Part shown: in pieces, positions 16,799 through 25,333 of the stretch
How positions within the stretch are numbered: the stretch's first letter is position 1
Layout: each line of letters starts with the position of its first letter
Assembly: GCF_029960785.1 (NCBI RefSeq)
Contig: NZ_JASBQE010000001.1
Span: 1 to 64,000 of the forward strand
Reading direction: 5' to 3'
DNA from: Polyangium sp. 15x6
Lineage (GTDB): Bacteria > Myxococcota_A > Polyangia > Polyangiales > Polyangiaceae
Length of the DNA: 64,000 nucleotides
The notes under the pieces: generated by a model
What the model was told of the DNA's origin: nothing
What the model saw: only the letters and a program-made list of their open reading frames with translations
The model's database searches: none
Program-made: the position numbers and the translations under genes

Positions 16799-19276
16799 AT
16801 GGTCCTTACCAAGGCCGGTCTGAACCGGCTGCTCGCGGAAGTCCTGCCTCAAGACGCAGACGTCGAAGCGTTCGTCGCACAGAACTTCGGCACCATCGCC
16901 CGGCGCATCGCGCGCGGCGCCGATCGGGCCGGCAAGATCGCGCTCCTCGTGGACAACGCCGATCTGAAGGTTCTGCTCGACAAGATCTCCGGCGCGCACC
17001 CGGTCGCCGTCGCTCGGAACGAGCACCTGCTCGCCGAGGACAAACGGGTCGCGGGAGCGCCGGTGCCCGACGCAGGACCCTGCGTGGGTCGGGACGCGCT
17101 CCTCGCCGAGCTCGCGGCGCACATCCATGGAGATGCGCCGAGGCCCGTGCTCCTCGCCGGCGACGCAGGCCTCGGCAAGACGACGCTCGCGCTCGCGCTC
17201 CTCCACGCGCCTGCCTCCGTCCAGCACTTCGGCGGCCGCAGGTACGTCGCGCACCTCGACACCACGGTCGACACCGAAGCGGCCGTCGTCGAGGTCAGCC
17301 GCGCGCTTGGCGTCACCCCCGAGGCGCCGCTCCTCAACCGCATCGCAGAGGCGCTCCGCCGCGCGCCGGCCCTGATCGTCCTCGACGATCTCGACGTACC
17401 CCTCGAGAAGGATCCCGCCAACGTGCGCGACCTTCTCCAGAGGCTCACGGCGATCCCGGGCGTCGCGGTCATCGCGACGGCGCGGTCTTCGTCCGCGCGG
17501 CCCGACGGCTTCCACGTCGCCGCCGTCAAACCCCTCGACGAGGCGTCTGCGCGGGAAGCGTTCCTCGCCGTCGCCGGCGACGCGCGCCGCTCCGACCCGG
17601 GCCTCTCCTTCGCGCTGACCGAGGCGGCGGGCAATCCCCTCGCGCTCACCTTGCTCGCGCGCGCGGCGGGTGATGGTCCGCTCGACCTCGCGGTCCGCAC
17701 CTGGCACCAGAAGCAGAACGAGCTCCTCATGCGCGAGGACGGCCCCGAGTCGGCGAGCGCCATCGAGATCGCCGTCGCGCTCGCGCTCGCGAGTGGGCGC
17801 CTCTCGGACGAAGCGCGCCGCCTCGTCCCGCTCGTCGCCGCGCTGCCGAACGGCGTCCGCGCCGACGACCTCGCGACCTTCGCGTCTTCCGGCACGGCCG
17901 ACGCGGCCGTCGCGCTCGTGGCCCTCGGCCTCGCGCAGGATGCATCGGCGCGATACCGCGTGCGCCGCGCCGTGCGTGAGGCCGTCGCCTCGCAGCGCCC
18001 TGGCGTCGAGGAGTCCGCGAAGGCGACGCAGCGCTACACCGGCCTCGCGCTCTCGAACGGCCCGAACGTCGGATGGCCGTCCGGCGAAGACAGCGCGGTG
18101 CGCCTCGCGGCGGACAGCGACAACATCGAGGCGATGATCCTGCGTGGCTTCGACGGCCCGCATCGCATCGCGTGCATCGACGCCTCCGTCGCGCTCGCCA
18201 CGTTCATCGGCTCCTCGGGCCATGGCACGCCGCGCGTCGTCGAGCGTGCGCGCGACGCGGCGCGCGAGGGTGGCGACAAGCTCGGCGAGGCCGACTGCAC
18301 GCAGGCGCTCGGCGACATCGCGCTCGCGCGTGGCGACGTCGACGAAGCGCGCGCGCGTTACCTCGACGCGCTCCCGCTCTTCCACCAGGCGCGCGCGGGC
18401 CTCAGCATCGCGGCTTGCCTCATGCGCCTCGGCGACATCGCGCTCGAGCGCCACGAGTACGAGGAGGCCAAGCTCCGCTACACCGACGCCACGCCGTTCT
18501 ACCGGCACATCGGCGATCGGCTCGGCGAGGCCAACTGCTTGCGCAACCTCGCCGAGATCGCGGCCTTGCGCGACGAGTACGAGGAGGCGCGCGCTCGGTT
18601 CAAGGAGGCGCTCCCGATCTACAACGAGCTCGGCGACAAGGAGGCGAGCGCCCACTGCATGAAGGGCATCGCGGACATCGCCTTCCAGGGCACGCAGTAC
18701 GACGAGGCGCGCGCGCTCTACCAGGAGGTCGGCCCGCTCCTCGAAGAGCTCGGCGATCGCCTCTCGATGGCGCAGTGCCTGCAGAACCTCGGCGACATCG
18801 CGTTTGCGCTCGGCGAGCACTCCGTGGCCGAGGGGCATTACCAGAAGGCGCTGCCGATCTTGAAGGAGCTCGGCGACAAACTCGGCGAGGGCACGTGCCT
18901 CTCGACGCTCGGCGACGTCGCGCTCGCGTGCACGGAGATCGAGGACGCGCAGGCCTACTACCTCGCGGCGCTCCCGCTCCTCCGCGAGGTCGGCGAGAAG
19001 ATGGGCGAGGCGAACTGCATCCAGAGCCTCGGCGACATCGCGCTCACGCAGTTCGAGCACGACGCGGCCCGGTCGCATTACGAGAACGCCCTCGGCCTCT
19101 TCACGGCGCTGAAGGACGATTACTCGATCGGCTGGACGCATTACCGCCTGGCCCAGGTCGCCGCGGACCCGGACATCTTCAAGAACCACCTCTACGCCGC
19201 GCGTGACGCCTGGCTGCGCATCAACCGGAAGGACCTCATCGACGACGTCAACACCGAGTTCCCGGGCATTCTCTAG
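16799..19276 (+). CDS. STAND NTPase: effector-associated/death-like N-domain, NB-ARC-type ATPase, C-terminal TPRs
   Basis: 825 residues in three parts. Residues 3-63 form a small helical domain (LNRLLAEVLPQDADVEAF, then NFGTIARRIARGADRAGK) of the kind found as death-like or effector-associated adaptors at the N-terminus of myxobacterial conflict proteins. Residues ~95-470 are a STAND/NB-ARC module: P-loop GDAGLGKTTL (121-130), Walker B LIVLDDLD (192-199), ATARS sensor region, and GNPLAL (278-283, the GxPLAL motif). Residues ~490-810 are about eight near-identical 40-residue TPRs (LGDIAL...YEEARxRYxEALPLY...LGDxLGEAxC). In the family, TPRs sense a ligand, the NTPase oligomerises and the N-domain recruits an effector. 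No effector domain is in the chain or next door. ATG 16799 is chosen; the frame is open for 33 codons upstream without domain similarity. Confidence 0.85.
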   Translation: MVLTKAGLNRLLAEVLPQDADVEAFVAQNFGTIARRIARGADRAGKIALLVDNADLKVLLDKISGAHPVAVARNEHLLAEDKRVAGAPVPDAGPCVGRDALLAELAAHIHGDAPRPVLLAGDAGLGKTTLALALLHAPASVQHFGGRRYVAHLDTTVDTEAAVVEVSRALGVTPEAPLLNRIAEALRRAPALIVLDDLDVPLEKDPANVRDLLQRLTAIPGVAVIATARSSSARPDGFHVAAVKPLDEASAREAFLAVAGDARRSDPGLSFALTEAAGNPLALTLLARAAGDGPLDLAVRTWHQKQNELLMREDGPESASAIEIAVALALASGRLSDEARRLVPLVAALPNGVRADDLATFASSGTADAAVALVALGLAQDASARYRVRRAVREAVASQRPGVEESAKATQRYTGLALSNGPNVGWPSGEDSAVRLAADSDNIEAMILRGFDGPHRIACIDASVALATFIGSSGHGTPRVVERARDAAREGGDKLGEADCTQALGDIALARGDVDEARARYLDALPLFHQARAGLSIAACLMRLGDIALERHEYEEAKLRYTDATPFYRHIGDRLGEANCLRNLAEIAALRDEYEEARARFKEALPIYNELGDKEASAHCMKGIADIAFQGTQYDEARALYQEVGPLLEELGDRLSMAQCLQNLGDIAFALGEHSVAEGHYQKALPILKELGDKLGEGTCLSTLGDVALACTEIEDAQAYYLAALPLLREVGEKMGEANCIQSLGDIALTQFEHDAARSHYENALGLFTALKDDYSIGWTHYRLAQVAADPDIFKNHLYAARDAWLRINRKDLIDDVNTEFPGIL

Positions 19277-19300
19277 GGTTCTCGAAAAAACGGATGTCGT

Positions 19301-19339
19301 GTCCTCCGCGCCCGGTATAGTGCCGGGCGCACGGAGGAC
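19301..19339. promoter_or_regulatory. 39-base palindrome that covers the Shine-Dalgarno of the SDR/steroid-reductase operon
   Basis: GTCCTCCG (19301-19308) pairs with CGGAGGAC (19332-19339) and CGCCCGG (19309-19315) with CCGGGCG (19323-19329): 15 perfect pairs, a 2-base bulge (19330-19331) and a 7-base loop TATAGTG. The right arm contains the SD GGAGGA (19333-19338) of the gene starting at 19349. As RNA it would hide the SD; as DNA the loop TATAGT could be a -10 hexamer inside an operator, although no good -35 is seen upstream. Confidence 0.6.
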
Positions 19340-19348
19340 CGATCATCC

Positions 19349-20332
19349 ATGAACGTCGTCGTTACCGGAGCCACGGGGCACGTGGGCGCGAACCTCACGC
19401 GCGCGCTCGTCGAGCGCGGCGATCGCGTGCGTGTGCTCTATCGACATGCGCCGCCGCGCGCGCTCGACGACGTCGATTGCGAGCGCATCACCGGCGACGT
19501 CCGCGACCCCGACACCGTCGATCGCGCCATCCAGGGCGCCGAGCTCGTCTACCACTGCGCCGCCAAGATATCGCTCGAATCGGTCGATCCCGAGGTCGAG
19601 ACCATCAACGTCGACGGCGTCCGCAACATCACGAACGCCTGCTTGCGCCACGGCGTCCGCAGGCTCGTGCATTTCAGCTCGATCCACGCCTTCGCCACCG
19701 AACCTGCGTCCGAGGTCCTCGACGAGAAGCGCCCGCTCATCACCGACACTCGGCAACCTCCGTATGACCGCTCCAAGGCCGCGGGCCATCGTGTCGTCCT
19801 CTCGGCCGTCGAGAAGGGCCTCGACGCTGTCGTCTTGCATCCTGCGGCTGTCCTCGGCCCGCACGATTACATGCCCTCGCGCATGGGCCGCGTCCTCCTC
19901 TCGCTCGCGCGTGGCCGCATGCCTGGCCTCGTCGAGGGCGGCTTCTCGTGGGTCGACGTCCGTGACATCGTGGCAGCGGCCCTCGCGGCCGACACCCGCG
20001 GCCGCCGTGGGGAAAACTACCTCCTCTCGGGCCATTGGCTCACCTTTGCGCAGCTCGCGGCGGTCGCGGGCGAGGTCACGGGCCGCCGCCCGCCGCGCCT
20101 CACCACGCCCATGTGGCTCGCGCGCGCCGTCGCGCCGGCTGCGGGGGGCATTGCGAAGCTCCTCCGCGTCGACCCGCTCTTCAACAGCGTCTCTTTGCAC
20201 GCGCTCCGCATTCACCGCTACACGAGCCACAAGAAGGCCGAGACCGAGCTCGGATTCACGCCGCGCTCCACGAAAGAGACCTTGGAGGGGACCTATGCGT
20301 GGTTCCGCGAGGTCGGCATGCTTCCCAGCTGA
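19349..20332 (+). CDS. Extended SDR, 3-beta-hydroxysteroid dehydrogenase / NAD-dependent epimerase type
   Basis: A 327-residue extended short-chain dehydrogenase. The NAD(P)-binding motif VTGATGHVGANL is at residues 5-16, HCAAKISLES marks the beta-4 region, and the active site is seen as the HFSS serine region plus YDRSK (Y and K of YxxxK). The downstream VLHPAAVLGPHDYMP and GFSWVDVRDIVAAAL segments are typical of the 3-beta-HSD/dihydroflavonol-reductase group, which acts on sterols, flavonoids or sugar nucleotides. Start ATG 19349 has GGAGGA ten bases upstream. The stop is three bases before the ATG of a steroid 5-alpha-reductase-like gene, so both are one operon; this supports, but does not prove, a 3-hydroxy/keto step on a steroid or terpenoid. 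Confidence 0.88.
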   Translation: MNVVVTGATGHVGANLTRALVERGDRVRVLYRHAPPRALDDVDCERITGDVRDPDTVDRAIQGAELVYHCAAKISLESVDPEVETINVDGVRNITNACLRHGVRRLVHFSSIHAFATEPASEVLDEKRPLITDTRQPPYDRSKAAGHRVVLSAVEKGLDAVVLHPAAVLGPHDYMPSRMGRVLLSLARGRMPGLVEGGFSWVDVRDIVAAALAADTRGRRGENYLLSGHWLTFAQLAAVAGEVTGRRPPRLTTPMWLARAVAPAAGGIAKLLRVDPLFNSVSLHALRIHRYTSHKKAETELGFTPRSTKETLEGTYAWFREVGMLPS

Positions 20333-20335
20333 TAC

Positions 20336-21103
20336 ATGGACGAGCCCACGTTCTATCGATTCCTCCTCTGGGGATTCCTCGTCATCGCGGCCCTGATCTT
20401 CCCGGCGCTCTTTTTCATCACCGCCCCGTACGGCCGCCACGAAACGAAATCCTGGGGCCCCACGATCGACAATCGCCTCGGCTGGCTCCTCATGGAGTCG
20501 CCGTCGGTCCTCGTCTTTTTGGCGTGCTGGTACCTCGGCGGCTGCCCGACGGACCCGGCCTCGCTCGGGTTCCTCTTCCTCTGGCAGCTCCATTACGTCC
20601 ACCGCGCCTTCATCTTCCCGTTCCGCATCAAGAGCGGCCCCAAGCGAATGCCGATCGCCATTGCCGCCGCGGCGTTCACGTTCACCTCGCTCAACGGTTA
20701 CCTCAATGGCCGCTGGCTCTTCGGCTTCGCCGGCGCGGATCGTTACGGAAGCGCGTGGCTCTCGGATCCTCGCTTCTTCCTCGGCGCGGCCATCTTCCTC
20801 GCGGGATTCGCCATCAACCAGCAGGCCGACTGGATCCTCCTCCACCTGCGCAAGCCTGGCGAAACCGGCTACAAGATCCCGCGCGGCGGCTTTTACCGCT
20901 GGGTGAGCTGCCCCAATTATTTCGGCGAGATCATCGAGTGGATCGGCTTTGCGATCTGCACCTGGTCTCTGCCGGGCGTCGCGTTCGCGCTCTGGACCAT
21001 CGCGAACCTCCTGCCGCGCGCCCGCTCCCACCACCGCTGGTACCGCGAAAAATTCCCGGAGTACCCGCCGGAGCGGAAGGCGCTCGTGCCGGGATTATTC
21101 TGA
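20336..21103 (+). CDS. Steroid 5-alpha-reductase (SRD5A)-like membrane enzyme
   Basis: 255 residues with about six hydrophobic segments. The C-terminal half has the family hallmarks: GFAINQQADWILLHLR, YKIPRGGFYRWVSCPNYFGE (NADPH/steroid site: the G-x-F-x-x-V-x-x-x-N-Y-x-x-E pattern) and the tail HHRWYREKFPEYPPERKAL. The length matches human SRD5A1/2 (254-259 residues). The family reduces the delta-4 double bond of 3-oxo-steroids with NADPH, or related enones in polyprenol and fatty-acid elongation. It starts three bases after the stop of the SDR gene. The last 9 bases overlap the 3' end of the convergent amidohydrolase gene. Substrate is unknown; sterol-like metabolism is plausible in myxobacteria. 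Confidence 0.87.
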   Translation: MDEPTFYRFLLWGFLVIAALIFPALFFITAPYGRHETKSWGPTIDNRLGWLLMESPSVLVFLACWYLGGCPTDPASLGFLFLWQLHYVHRAFIFPFRIKSGPKRMPIAIAAAAFTFTSLNGYLNGRWLFGFAGADRYGSAWLSDPRFFLGAAIFLAGFAINQQADWILLHLRKPGETGYKIPRGGFYRWVSCPNYFGEIIEWIGFAICTWSLPGVAFALWTIANLLPRARSHHRWYREKFPEYPPERKALVPGLF

Positions 21104-22051
21104 TCCGTAGAGCCTCTTCGCATTCCCCCCGACGATCCCCGCGAGCTCTTCCTCCCGCATTCCGAGCGCCGCGAGCCGCTTGATCTCCCGATCCCACGCG
21201 TACGGCACGTTCGGGAAATCCGAACCGTAAAGCACTCGCTCCGGCCGGCAATGCAAAAGCCGCATCGGCGGCGGGCCTGTGAAGTATTCGGCCATCGTCA
21301 TCGTCGTATCGAGCCAGAGGTTGTCGTACCGTTCCATCAGCCGCTCGTACGCATCGAACTCGTTGGCCCCGAGGTGCGGCACACACAGCTTCAAACCCGG
21401 ATAGTCCGCGAGCACCCGCCCGACCCGGTCGGCCGAGCAAATCTCGTACGTATCACACTTGTAGGCCGGGCTCTTCGGCTCCCGGCCTGCGTGCACCACG
21501 AGCGGTTTGTTTGCCCGGACGCACGCCTCGTACACGTCGTGCAGCGCCTCCTCGTCCGGCGAGAAGCATTGCACGTGGCAATGGAGCTTCACGCCTTGGA
21601 GCCCCATCGCGAACGCCTCCGAAAGGATCTCCTTCGCGCCCGGCTCCCCGGGCAGCACCGTCGCGAGCCCGACGACCCGCGGCTCCTCCCGGCAAAGCCC
21701 CGCCACGAATTGGTTCAGCGCCCGCGCCATGCCCGGCTTGTGCGCGTAATGCAGCGCCACGATCCGCGACACCCCGCGCGACAGCAGAAATTGCACCACT
21801 TCCCGCGCTTTGAGCTTGTACCGGATCGGCCACCCATACTGGTCGAACCAGCGCCACAGCGCCTCGAACACCGGCTCCGGAAACACGTGCACGTGCGCGT
21901 CGATCACCTCGGGCAAGGACGACGACAGGCGCGCGCCTTCCTCGTCGTTCGCGGCGGGCAGCGGGGCCTGGTCGGCCGAGAGCCATCCTCCGAAGGCCTC
22001 TCGGGACGGCGGCGCGTGATCGGCGAGGCAGGGCAGGGGACAGTCGTGCAT
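21095..22051 (-). CDS. TIM-barrel metal-dependent amidohydrolase (amidohydrolase 2 type)
   Basis: 318 residues. The metal-binding HxH is in VIDAHVHVFPEP, further ligands are in GVKLHCHVQC, PLVVHAG and VPHLGANEFDAY, and the terminal Asp in VLYGSDFPNVPY. The C-terminal GIVGGNAKRLYG is the usual end of amidohydrolase-2 (COG2159) proteins, which act as hydrolases or decarboxylases on small aromatic or acyclic acids. The ~45 residues before the barrel (MHDCPLPCLADHAPP...) are Cys-containing and unusual. ATG 22051 is chosen because the region upstream is low-quality coding sequence. The gene is convergent with, and overlaps by 9 bases, the steroid reductase gene. The substrate cannot be told from the sequence. 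Confidence 0.85.
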   Translation of the reverse strand: MHDCPLPCLADHAPPSREAFGGWLSADQAPLPAANDEEGARLSSSLPEVIDAHVHVFPEPVFEALWRWFDQYGWPIRYKLKAREVVQFLLSRGVSRIVALHYAHKPGMARALNQFVAGLCREEPRVVGLATVLPGEPGAKEILSEAFAMGLQGVKLHCHVQCFSPDEEALHDVYEACVRANKPLVVHAGREPKSPAYKCDTYEICSADRVGRVLADYPGLKLCVPHLGANEFDAYERLMERYDNLWLDTTMTMAEYFTGPPPMRLLHCRPERVLYGSDFPNVPYAWDREIKRLAALGMREEELAGIVGGNAKRLYGSE

Positions 22052-22230
22052 GGCGACGCAGCATGCCTCAAACGGGCGCCGCGCGACAGATCTCGCGCCG
22101 CGTGGCAAGCGCGCGTCGTGCAGCACGGACAATCTCGACCCGACTCGAGCCATCGTGCGAATCGGAACCCCTTCATCTTGACCGCGCCCTCGCGCGGCCA
22201 CACGATCCGGCCACCCTCGAGGTGCGCCCC

Positions 22231-23055
22231 TTGGACTTCCTCCAATCCCTCTTCGTCTGGGCGAACCTCCCCTACGCCATCGTATTCGCGGTCGCGATCC
22301 TCTTCGCGCTCCTGCAAATGACCGGCGTCCTCGGCTTGCTCGTCGGCGGCTCCGATCACGACGCCGACGCGGATCACGACGCGCACGTCGACGCCGACGC
22401 GGATCACGACGTCGACGCGGATCACGACCACGATCACGACGCCGATCACGAGAACGACGCGGGCCTCGGCGGCAAGATCCTCGTCGACCTCGGCGCCGGC
22501 CGCATCCCGTTTTCGGTCCTCTGGCAGACCTTCGCCGTCACCTTCGGCATCACCGGCCTCGCGCTCAACACCCTTTATTTCGGCCGCGCCGGCGCGCTCG
22601 CTCCCTCGACCCTCGCGCTCAGCCTGCCCGCTTCGCTCCTCGTCGCCTACCTCGTCACGCGCTCTGCCTCGCGCCTCCTCGGCAAGGTCGTCGCGCCGTC
22701 GGGTGAAGAGGCCACGAGCCGCAGGAACCTCGTGGGCTGCTCGGGTGTCGTGATCAGTAGCCGCGTGACCAGCGAATTCGGCGAGATTCGTGCCAAGGAC
22801 CGGACGGGGCATTTCGTGCACGTCATCTGCCGCATTCGCGAGGGCGAATCCGTCATCGGGGCTGGCCGCGAGGTGGTCATCGTCGATTACGACAGCAGGG
22901 ACGGTCGCATCTTCGTCGCGCCGCTCGACGACGACGACGCGCCGCCCGCGCCCGCGCTCCGCATCGCGGGTGATACGCGGGCGGAAGCCGAAGCGGAGGC
23001 CGAAGCGGAGGCCTCGGAAAAGAATAATAAATCCCACGTACGACGCGCGCCTTGA
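22231..23055 (+). CDS. YqiJ/NfeD-like inner-membrane protein with an Asp/His-rich loop
   Basis: A 274-residue membrane protein: helix 1 (ANLPYAIVFAVAILFALLQM), a polar loop of about 35 residues made almost only of Asp, His and Ala (DHDADADHDAHVDADADHD and onward), then two more hydrophobic segments (WQTFAVTFGITGLAL; LSLPASLLVAYLV) and a C-terminal OB-fold-like domain (GCSGVVISSR...GREVVIVDYD...IFVAPLD). This layout fits the YqiJ/NfeD family that partners flotillins, and a flotillin gene follows 99 bases later. The tail is an (EA)n stretch. Start TTG 22231 has GAGGTG seven bases upstream; GTG 22222 is the alternative. The Asp/His loop could bind divalent metal, which is inference only. Confidence 0.78.
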   Translation: MDFLQSLFVWANLPYAIVFAVAILFALLQMTGVLGLLVGGSDHDADADHDAHVDADADHDVDADHDHDHDADHENDAGLGGKILVDLGAGRIPFSVLWQTFAVTFGITGLALNTLYFGRAGALAPSTLALSLPASLLVAYLVTRSASRLLGKVVAPSGEEATSRRNLVGCSGVVISSRVTSEFGEIRAKDRTGHFVHVICRIREGESVIGAGREVVIVDYDSRDGRIFVAPLDDDDAPPAPALRIAGDTRAEAEAEAEAEASEKNNKSHVRRAP

Positions 23056-23154
23056 GCGGGCGAGCGCGTTCTCCCTTGCCACGGCCCCCTGCGAGGCGGT
23101 CTCATCGATCGTCGCCTTCGCGGCGGAGTTATCTCCATACGGAGCATCCGAGCC

Positions 23155-25329
23155 ATGCCTCAGCTCTTCCAGAAACCCGAGTTTCAGTTATTCGCCTTGG
23201 GGACGGCCGGCTTCCTGGTCCTCCTCATCGCCTTCTTCGTCACCCTGGCGAAGTTTTATCGACGCTGCGGCGCGGACGAGGCCCTCGTCCGCACCGGCGC
23301 CGGCGGGAACAAGGTCGTGATCGGCGGCGGTATCACCGTCTATCCGATCCTCCACCAGCTCCTGCGCGTCTCGCTGCACTCGATCAAGCTCTCCGTCGAG
23401 CGCTCGGGCAAGAACGCCCTCGTCACGAAGGACAAGATCAAAGCCAACGTCACGACCGAGCTCTACATCAAGGTCGAGCCCATCGCCGAGGACGTCCTCG
23501 CCGCCGCGCGATCGTTCGGCGAGCGAAACTTCGACGAGCAGGCCATCGGCGACCTCATCGAGGGCAAACTCACCGACGCCCTCCGCTCCGTCTCGGCGAA
23601 CCAGACCTTCATGGAGCTGCACGGCCAGCGAAAGCAGTTCGCCGAGCACATCCAGAGCACGCTCTCCGACGAGCTCAAGAAAAACGGCCTCACGCTGGAG
23701 AACGTCTCGATCACCGCGCTCGCGATGGTCCCCGTCAAGGAGCTCGACCCGAACGACGTCTTCGACGCCGAGGGCCTGCGCGCCATCACCGACAGCGTCC
23801 AGTCGAACGCCGAGCAGACCACCAAGATCCAGCGCGAAAAAGAGCTCGCCATCCAGCTCACGAACGCCGAGGCGAAAAAACGCGCCCTCACGATCGAGCA
23901 GGATCAGAAGCAGGCGGAGGCCGACCAGGCCCGCCGCGTCTCCGAATACGCCGCCACGCAGAAGGCCGAGACCGCGAAGGCCGTCTACGTCCAGGAGCAG
24001 GCCCAGGAGCTCGCCGCGCTCGAAAAACGCAAAGCCACCGAGACCGCGCGCATCCAGCAAGAGCAAGCGATCGCCGTCGCCGAGGCCGCGCGCCAGCGGG
24101 GCCAGCGCGAGGCGCAGATCGCCGCCGAGAAGGCGCAGCAGGCCGCCGAGATCGCCAAGCAGCGCGAGATCGAGGCCTCGATGATCGAGAAGGAGAAGGT
24201 CGTCCAGGCCGCCGAGGTCGATCGCCAGAAGGCCCTCGAGACCGCCTCGATCGACAAACAGAAGGCCGTCGAGAGCGCCGAGATCGTCAAGCAGCAGGCC
24301 GTCGAGACCGCGCGCATCGCCAAGCAAATCGCGGTCACGCAGAGCGAGGAGCAGGCCGCGCGCGCCGCCGCCCTGAAGGCCCAGGCCGAGGCCGAGCAGC
24401 AGCAAGCGATGCAGGGGATCATCACGGTCGAGGAGACCGCGAAGGCGAACCGCGAAAAAGCGATCGCCGTCATCAAGAGCGAAGAGGACGCGCAACGCTC
24501 GCGCATCGCCGCCGAGCGCGAGGCCTTCAAGCTCAAGCTCGAAGCCGAGACGCAGGCCGCCGCGCTCAAGGCGCACGCCGAAGGCGAAGCCGCGGCCAAA
24601 CGCGCCGCCGCCGAGGGCGAGATCGCCCGCGCGCAGGGCCTCGCGCAGGCGCGCGAGCTCGACGCGCAGGCGAACGCGAACGTCATGCGCAAGGGCGCCG
24701 AGGCCGACGCCGATCGCGTCCGCATCTCGGCCGAAGCCAAGGCCCAGGCCGCCTCGCAGGAAGCGCAGGCCTTGATCGCCCTCGCCGAGGCCACGCGCAA
24801 GAAGGGCGAAGCCGAGGCCGACGCCAAGCGCAAGCTCGTCGAGGCCGAGAACGCCGTCTCCACGAAGTTCCTCCTCCGCGACGTCGCCGTGAAGGCGCTC
24901 GACGTCCTGCCCGCCGTCACGCGCGAGCTCATGACCCCGGCCCGCGCCATCAGCGAGATCAAGGTCCTGCAGCTCCAGGGCGCGGGCGGCGTGGCCGCGA
25001 CGAACGGCGAGGGCGCCCCGAGCGCGCCCTTCGGCAACGTCGCTTCGCCGGTCCTCAAGACCATCCTCGAAGCTGGCGCTGCCTACCCGCTCCTCCGCGA
25101 GATGCTCGCGTTCTCGCAGGTCGACGAGCGAGGCCTGGCGGACAAGGCCCGCGCCTTCCTCGGCACGCTCCCGGCCGAGCTCCGCGCCGTGATCGACAAG
25201 GACCCGGAGCTCGCGAAGAAGCTCGACGACCTCGGCGCCGGCCGCGCCGCGCCCTCCGGCGCCGGCATTCAGGTCCACGAGATCGAGCCTCCGACGATCC
25301 CGCCCGCGGCCCCGCTTCCTGGGGAGTGA
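23155..25329 (+). CDS. Flotillin-family (YqiK-like) SPFH membrane protein
   Basis: 724 residues. An N-terminal membrane anchor (LGTAGFLVLLIAFFVTLAKF, ~15-34) is followed by an SPFH/band-7 domain (ALVRTGAGGNKVVIGGG...; ALVTKDKIKANVTTELYIKV; ELKKNGLTLENVSITAL) and then ~370 residues of charged Ala/Glu/Lys/Gln heptads, a long coiled coil with many EAA/AEA repeats. The C-terminal region (FLLRDVAVKALDVLPAVTRE) resembles the flotillin tail. Flotillins scaffold ordered membrane microdomains; bacterial ones are co-encoded with NfeD/YqiJ proteins, as here. ATG 23155 has GGAG about 12 bases upstream. The stop is four bases before the next ATG (pore-loop protein), so the three genes form one operon. It is longer than E. 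coli YqiK (about 550 residues), mostly in the coiled coil and tail. Confidence 0.9.
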   Translation: MPQLFQKPEFQLFALGTAGFLVLLIAFFVTLAKFYRRCGADEALVRTGAGGNKVVIGGGITVYPILHQLLRVSLHSIKLSVERSGKNALVTKDKIKANVTTELYIKVEPIAEDVLAAARSFGERNFDEQAIGDLIEGKLTDALRSVSANQTFMELHGQRKQFAEHIQSTLSDELKKNGLTLENVSITALAMVPVKELDPNDVFDAEGLRAITDSVQSNAEQTTKIQREKELAIQLTNAEAKKRALTIEQDQKQAEADQARRVSEYAATQKAETAKAVYVQEQAQELAALEKRKATETARIQQEQAIAVAEAARQRGQREAQIAAEKAQQAAEIAKQREIEASMIEKEKVVQAAEVDRQKALETASIDKQKAVESAEIVKQQAVETARIAKQIAVTQSEEQAARAAALKAQAEAEQQQAMQGIITVEETAKANREKAIAVIKSEEDAQRSRIAAEREAFKLKLEAETQAAALKAHAEGEAAAKRAAAEGEIARAQGLAQARELDAQANANVMRKGAEADADRVRISAEAKAQAASQEAQALIALAEATRKKGEAEADAKRKLVEAENAVSTKFLLRDVAVKALDVLPAVTRELMTPARAISEIKVLQLQGAGGVAATNGEGAPSAPFGNVASPVLKTILEAGAAYPLLREMLAFSQVDERGLADKARAFLGTLPAELRAVIDKDPELAKKLDDLGAGRAAPSGAGIQVHEIEPPTIPPAAPLPGE

Positions 25330-25333
25330 TTCG

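Noticed and set aside
16586-19189. An 867-codon minus-strand open frame opposite the STAND NTPase
   Set aside because: Its sequence is an antisense reading of the TPR repeats without start signal or motif; the plus frame has P-loop and Walker B motifs.
23139-23154. Alternating GGAG-CTCC-GGAG segments before the flotillin start as an RNA switch
   Set aside because: Stems are only four to five bases; too weak to claim regulation.
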